The notes under the pieces are model-generated. The model was not told where the DNA came from. It worked only from the letters and a program-made list of their open reading frames with translations, and did no database searches. From positions 46,695,376 to 46,759,375 of the forward strand of contig NC_044601.1 in NCBI RefSeq assembly GCF_901933205.1: a stretch of DNA of 64,000 nt. Reading direction: 5' to 3'. A program made the position numbers and the translations under genes. Position 1 is the stretch's first letter. Each line of letters begins with the position of its first letter. The DNA comes from Camarhynchus parvulus (Eukaryota; Chordata; Aves; Passeriformes; Thraupidae). Below are positions 58,631 to 64,000 of this stretch, in pieces.

Positions 58631-61600
58631 GCATATGCCTTGAGTCAAATGCATGTGACTTTTAACACATGCATTTTCCCTTTCAATCTTTGTAATAGAG
58701 TCCATAATTACCTACATGTGTACTTGCATACCAGGATTTCAGGTGCTGCTTCTGACCGCTCTTGGACTGTAGAGGTGCATAATCTTAGTGATTTTGTTTA
58801 CTTTCAGTAAAATGCTAAGTAGTTTATTCTAAACAGTGGAAGCCAAGACAACTACATTTTTCAGGCTATCTACTACTGGAAGAGTAATGTTAAATTAATT
58901 GAGGAGGTAACTCAGGTGTATGCAGATAACCTCCAGATGCTTTTTCTTAAACTGTGTTTGGAAGGCAAAGTAAATTTGGCATTTTAAAATGATTGTTTGA
59001 TTGCAGACTAGCAGTATGAGTCACAAGTTATGAGTATTTACCTAGGCCAAGAAGTGATGGAAGACTATCATGATTATTTAGCTAATCTCTTCCTGCAAAT
59101 TATGTTCTAGCTGTTTCTGTTCATATTTCTATGATTGCATTACCTGAAATATCCAGTATTGAAACTCACTTCTTGGTGTTTTTGTATCATTTTTAATAGC
59201 CATGCCCAAGAATTGATCTACTGTATTAAACCATAAGCCTGTCTGCCTGTTATCTTGTCTTGGGCGAGTGTAAGGAGCCTCAGGCAACAGAGAGAAAAGA
59301 GGGCAGATGGAGAGGGATCACTCCCTGGGCCTCTCTTAACTTATAACTGAAGGGCCTGCTAGCTGAGGTTACATCCCTGCTGATGTCTTCTGCAACAGCA
59401 CAGGGGCCTACCTTTGGTAAGTTTTGTTCAACTGCTCTTTTAACAATGCCCCTTCCAGTGGCCTGCTCTAAGTGCAAGCATCAAATTTCTTGTATTGGGA
59501 ACACTCTTGGTGAGTCATTCTTCATTCTGCTCTGGCTGCTCCTGATTTCATAGATACCTGTTCAGTTCCTTGGGAAGCTCTCTTCCTAGAAGAAGCAGCC
59601 TAAGATATCTTGAAATTTCATTATTATTATTGTTGCTTAAATTTGTCTAGTTTTCATTAATTTATCTCACGGAAAGCAAAAGATTATGTACAACATTGAA
59701 AGTGTTGGTTCACCATAAATTTACATGGTAGTATAAAGTTGTTTTGTTTGGATCTTTGTTCCTATCCTCACAGTGGTTGCTTTTTTGACTACCTCAACAT
59801 ACAAAGATGAAAATACAATTAACTTTTATATCTCTCTGTATCTATAGTCTTGGATTTTGCTGTCTCCCAGACACCAGTGCATGTATTTTTGAAACAGCTC
59901 AGTCTCAGTTGGTGTGTTTTCCCCTAAGGTAAAGAAATTTGATCGGATTCCCCAGTAATGTGTGTGACTCATGCTTCTGCGAAGTTGAGAATGGACAGTA
60001 ATGACAGATGGATTTACAGAAAGAAGTCTCACCATGCCAAGATCCATAAGTCTGGACATACTCTGTTCACTTGACAGATGTTTGTAAAAGTTTTTTTTCT
60101 CTTCACCTCTTCACACTGCAAGGGCATTAACATAACTTACCTGCCAGGCATATTCAGTGAAGTGAAATTTGTGTGCTAACAAAATAAATATACTCTCAGA
60201 GAAACTTCTGTTGATAAAGTCAAAAGTATTCAAAATAAGCTTGATGCATTCTGTAGTTGTTTTTCCTTCCAAAAATCTAACATAGTAGTTTGGAAATTAA
60301 AGGACTTGTCCAAAAAATGGATTTTACTTCCTGTCTTGTCAGTACGGGCTGGAATGTGATTGCTGAGCAGCAGCTGTGATGACCAGGGATAGGCAAAGCC
60401 GTGGCTGACCTGATCATGCATTGCAATAGCGCCAATTGAAGGGACTAGATTGCCTTCAGGGGTCCCTTCACACCAAAAGTTTTGTGATTCTTTATTCATT
60501 GGAGTTTCAGTGAACATCTCAAGCCCTTACCCAAACCCTTCTTCTTATTCATGCTCCCAATATCTGGGGGAAGGGGAGGAAATTTCCCAGTGCTGTGAGT
60601 TTTGAGACACTCTACATGGTCAGTGAAGAAAGGGATGATCTTAATTTACATGTCCTGCTGCTTTGTAAGCAGAAAAGCATAAGATAAGACCAGCTATAAA
60701 CAACAAGGTTAAGGGGTGTAAGGGACAGTGTCACCCTGTGTTTGTCCTGCTTTTGCATTTTCCAGTTTTGCATCTGCTTTTGGCCACTTGTGAAGGCAGG
60801 ATGTTGGACCAAGATTGGTTGGTTTGACTGATTCTTTTGATTGTTCCTCACAGGTTTTTTAAAAATGGGAATGTGTTTAAAAATCTCCTTTTTGGATTTT
60901 ATTAAGGATCATCCTACCCCAATGTGTTCAACCGACTATATCTCGAATACCAACTTTATTCTATGTTGATACCAAGAACCAGAATTTTGGTAGTGATCCT
61001 AATAGTTTATCATGATCCTTGAATCCATGTAAGAAAAATCTACATGGTGAGAAATTGTGTGTACAAACTGCAGGACTGCTTTCAGATGCTGTTGAAAGCT
61101 CTAATCTGCAAATTATAGGAACAGATGGGATGTGGACTACCCTCTATGGATAGAGAGTTTCTGAGTCTTTTGCAGCCTTGAAAGGTCTCAGAGTAGCTGC
61201 TGCTGTGAGCAAAATTGAGGACTGCTCAACAATGGTAGTTTGTATGCCAAATGTAGCGCCATAATGGCTGAGCTAGTGTCTTTTCTGCTTGTTTGTTCTA
61301 TTGTCCTATTATGATAATGTATTCACAAGGAAGCTGCTACCAAACTGTGAACAGAATGTAAAAAGTCCTAAAATAATATTCTTTCTTCAGTTATCATTTT
61401 ATATCAGATACACATTTATTATCTTAAACCTCATAGGATTATTTTACAATTGTCAGCTTGCTTGTTGAAGTCATCTAAAATCTCTATCAACTGGACACTG
61501 ATATTAATTTCTCAATTTTTGTTTTCCTTAGGGTGATCCACTACTTGTGACCTGTTGGTGCTAACTGCCTTTTGTTTCCCTCTTTTCCCCATGTCTTTCA

Positions 61601-64000
61601 GAGGTTTACCTGCATCCCCTGGTTTGCTTTTCTTGCCTTAAAACTGATTTTAAATTGAAACAGGAAGATTATATGAGCACTACTGACTCTAGTTGCTTAA
61701 AAATAGATGACATCTCCTGGGCACAAAAAAGGGAGTGAGAAATAGAGAAGAAACAGATCTGTGGTTTTGACTATTTATTTTTCTAATTTCTTATTGGAAA
61801 CACAAGCCAGGAAATCATATAGAGAGGAATGAGAATGAAGGAAGAAAGAAATCTTAATATCTGTTCCTGAAGCTCATTCTGAGACAAAACTTCTCAGCAT
61901 TGCACAAAAGGAGTTTGTGCAAAGGAGAAGCAGAGTTTGAGAACGAAACACAAAAAACCCCAACCAACTTAGCCATTCATTATATTATCAACTGTGTAAT
62001 TCATAGAAGTTCGATTTTAAGCATTTGATCCTTACTTTGAAGTTTTTATGAAGGTTTCTGCTTATCTCTGGAACTGGTGACCATCTTGTTTCTGCTAAGA
62101 TATGAAGTCTTGTCATATGGCTCACACTGAAGAACATGTAGAGTTTGCAGACAGAGGCATCTCTATGGCAGGTCCCCTTAGGAGCCCAGTCAGGCTGGTA
62201 TTCAGACCACAGGAGAGACGCAGGGACTGCAGTGGGCTGGTGGATCTGATATGAGATATATTATGCCTAGCCATGCTTGGTTTCAAATGCTTCACTGCTA
62301 AATTAGTGCTCTCCCACCAGGTGAAGGCAAGACTGGCAGGGAAGAAGGAGGTGGGAAAGAAAGTTAGGGTCTAATGCTCCCTTTCAGACACAGGTCGCTG
62401 CAGAAAAGGAGCTCAAAGGTCACGGGTGAGAGTACGCAACAGGAGCTGAATTTCATCACCCAGAGGTGAAGGTCGTCATGGAAGGAAGGGCTCTTCTTCC
62501 TCTTGACTTGTTCTGCTCCCTTGTAGATGTCAAATTCTCTTGTGTGCAGTGACATAGCTTTAACTGGGGGTATTGGTATGGCCTCAGCTCAATTCTGCTT
62601 GCTTTTGAGAGGCAAAAGAACCAGATGCAGGTTTGTGAACGCTACGCTTGACCTACATGCAGACCCTGCCAAACCTACAGGTCTCATGGATTTGGGGTCC
62701 CTGTGTTCCTTGTTGATGTAGTATTTTTATGCTGCATGCCTCAGTGTGTGTTGTCACAAATGTTGTTAGCAGGCCGCCACTTCCAAATCATGTGTGTATT
62801 TTTTAGCTATGCATCTCAAGGGTCAGACTTCTCTTAGGAGTGCTTGCAGAGACTTCAGTGGCTGAACCAGCAGTGATAAAACTTTATTTCTTCTAAGTAG
62901 TATGTGTGTTTGATCATTTTTTTCAGAAAATAAAATAGCATGACCTTGCATTAACTTCAGAGTTGAGCTATCCAACTATCTAATGCTCCTTTGGACTCCG
63001 TGGAAAAGTGGCAGTCTGCTGGCAAGAGGGGAGCAGCTCGTGGAGCAGAGTGAGTTGGCAGCCCTCTAGTGGGGCTGAGGAAAATGAGGGGGACCAGCAG
63101 CTCAGCAAGCAGATGTAAAAGTCAACAGGAAACCACAGCAAGAAGAATCTGTTGGGAAAAAGAAGTAGAAACAACAACTACAAAAGAATTTGACAACAAG
63201 GTGGCAGAGAGCCGTCTTTCCTGAAAGAGAGTTGCTGTAGTTACTGGGACTGTAGCTGTTCTGGTGGGTGGAGAGGATAAAGAGTCAGTCAAATGTGTGA
63301 GGCAGGGAAAGATGGTGTCTGAAAAAGCTGGGGAGGTCAGACCACAAAACCATCTAGCTCAGGACCAAGTTCCAGCAGCATGGGTATGTACTGTAAGAGT
63401 GATTCATCCTACTTAGTCTCTCAGCCTTTGCCAAATTATCATTTAGGGGTTTTTTGACTCAGAGGTGAAAAGAGCTCTCCAGTTTTCTCCCATAAATCTG
63501 CCCCTTCTTTACAAACACAAACTGCTAAACAGGTCAAGTGATACTCTCTGTAACTGTAGAAGCTGACAAAGAAAGATGGAGAGACTCCAAACAGAGAAAG
63601 AGTGGCTGAGTGTTAAACTATACAAAAATGCCTGTGGAGTTGGATGGACCAGAAGTGAAAAAAACAAGAAGAGGAGAAAGATTGTGATATTGTTCTATTA
63701 AGGAAGACAAGACAAAGAAAAAATGGGGAAGAACAGAGAAGTGTAGCTTTGCTGAACAGCAGAAGGGGAGCTGGGCACCCTTGTCTGGTGTGCTGTAGCA
63801 GGCAGAAGTGCAGGACACCAGCTCCAAAGGTGTTGGACAACAGCTCTTGGCCCTGTGTCTCATAAGGGAATTCATGCAAGACTAAGGCCAGGGCTGAAGT
63901 CATCCATGGTTATGGACTGCAGTTTAGCCAGGAAAAAAAAAAAAGCCAAGGGACTTGAGATTGAAAATAGTGGTACAATCAAATATGAAAATGGTAATAG
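58631..64000. other. PDE8B intron 1, distal part of window
   Basis: No coding exon recognised, including none matching the next PDE8B exon. A CTCF-like motif lies at 63061-63072. Confidence 0.5.
63061..63072 (-). promoter_or_regulatory. CTCF-like motif, minus orientation
   Basis: Minus-strand CCACTAGAGGGC, followed by TGCC, fits the CTCF core. Its orientation is opposite to the motif at 24164. Occupancy is unproven. Confidence 0.45.

Noticed and set aside
1..64000. CRISPR arrays, operons, bacterial genes, rRNA or functional tRNA genes
   Set aside because: None present; the only tRNA-like sequence is the degraded SINE head at 15725-15797.

Overview
The window is bird nuclear DNA, most likely from a songbird (passerine). 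Three things point there. One gene piece is recognisable as the first coding exon of the phosphodiesterase gene PDE8B, at about 38 kb on the + strand. The repeats are avian: CR1 LINE fragments and ERVL-type LTRs. A short element at 15.66-15.80 kb has a tRNA-Ile-like head joined to a CR1-like tail, the layout known for the passerine SINE TguSINE1. PDE8B lies on the Z chromosome in chicken, so a Z location is likely here, but that is inference from synteny.

Layout. 1-5.3 kb: non-coding DNA with a solo LTR (964-1624) beside a small CpG island (about 1.75-2.15 kb). 5.36-15.6 kb: an old minus-strand ERVL-type LTR, split by a complete 9475-bp endogenous retrovirus (5568-15042, minus strand). 15.6-31.6 kb: intergenic DNA with a SINE, a CR1 element interrupted by a probable LTR, another ERVL-type LTR and scattered short inverted repeats. 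31.7-32.2 kb: a second CpG island with an exon-like ATG and splice donor. 37.5-38.6 kb: the PDE8B promoter CpG island and coding exon 1 (37947-38258). 38.26-64 kb: intron 1 of PDE8B, holding CR1 and LTR fragments and a tandem duplication but no coding exon that I can recognise.

The retrovirus is the outstanding element. Its two 756-bp LTRs differ at one base, it is flanked by a 6-bp target duplication (aatgag), and it keeps a tRNA-Lys1,2-type primer site, a polypurine tract and uninterrupted gag, pro, pol and env frames. gag, pro and pol lie in three successive -1 frames with a slippery site at each junction, a betaretrovirus-type (ERVK) plan. The Env transmembrane subunit instead carries a CX6CC motif of alpharetrovirus/gammaretrovirus type. 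I saw no internal stop or frameshift in any of the four frames.

Apart from PDE8B exon 1 and the proviral genes I see no secure protein gene. One small Cys-rich frame near 30.1 kb and two exon-like CpG islands are flagged as candidates only.
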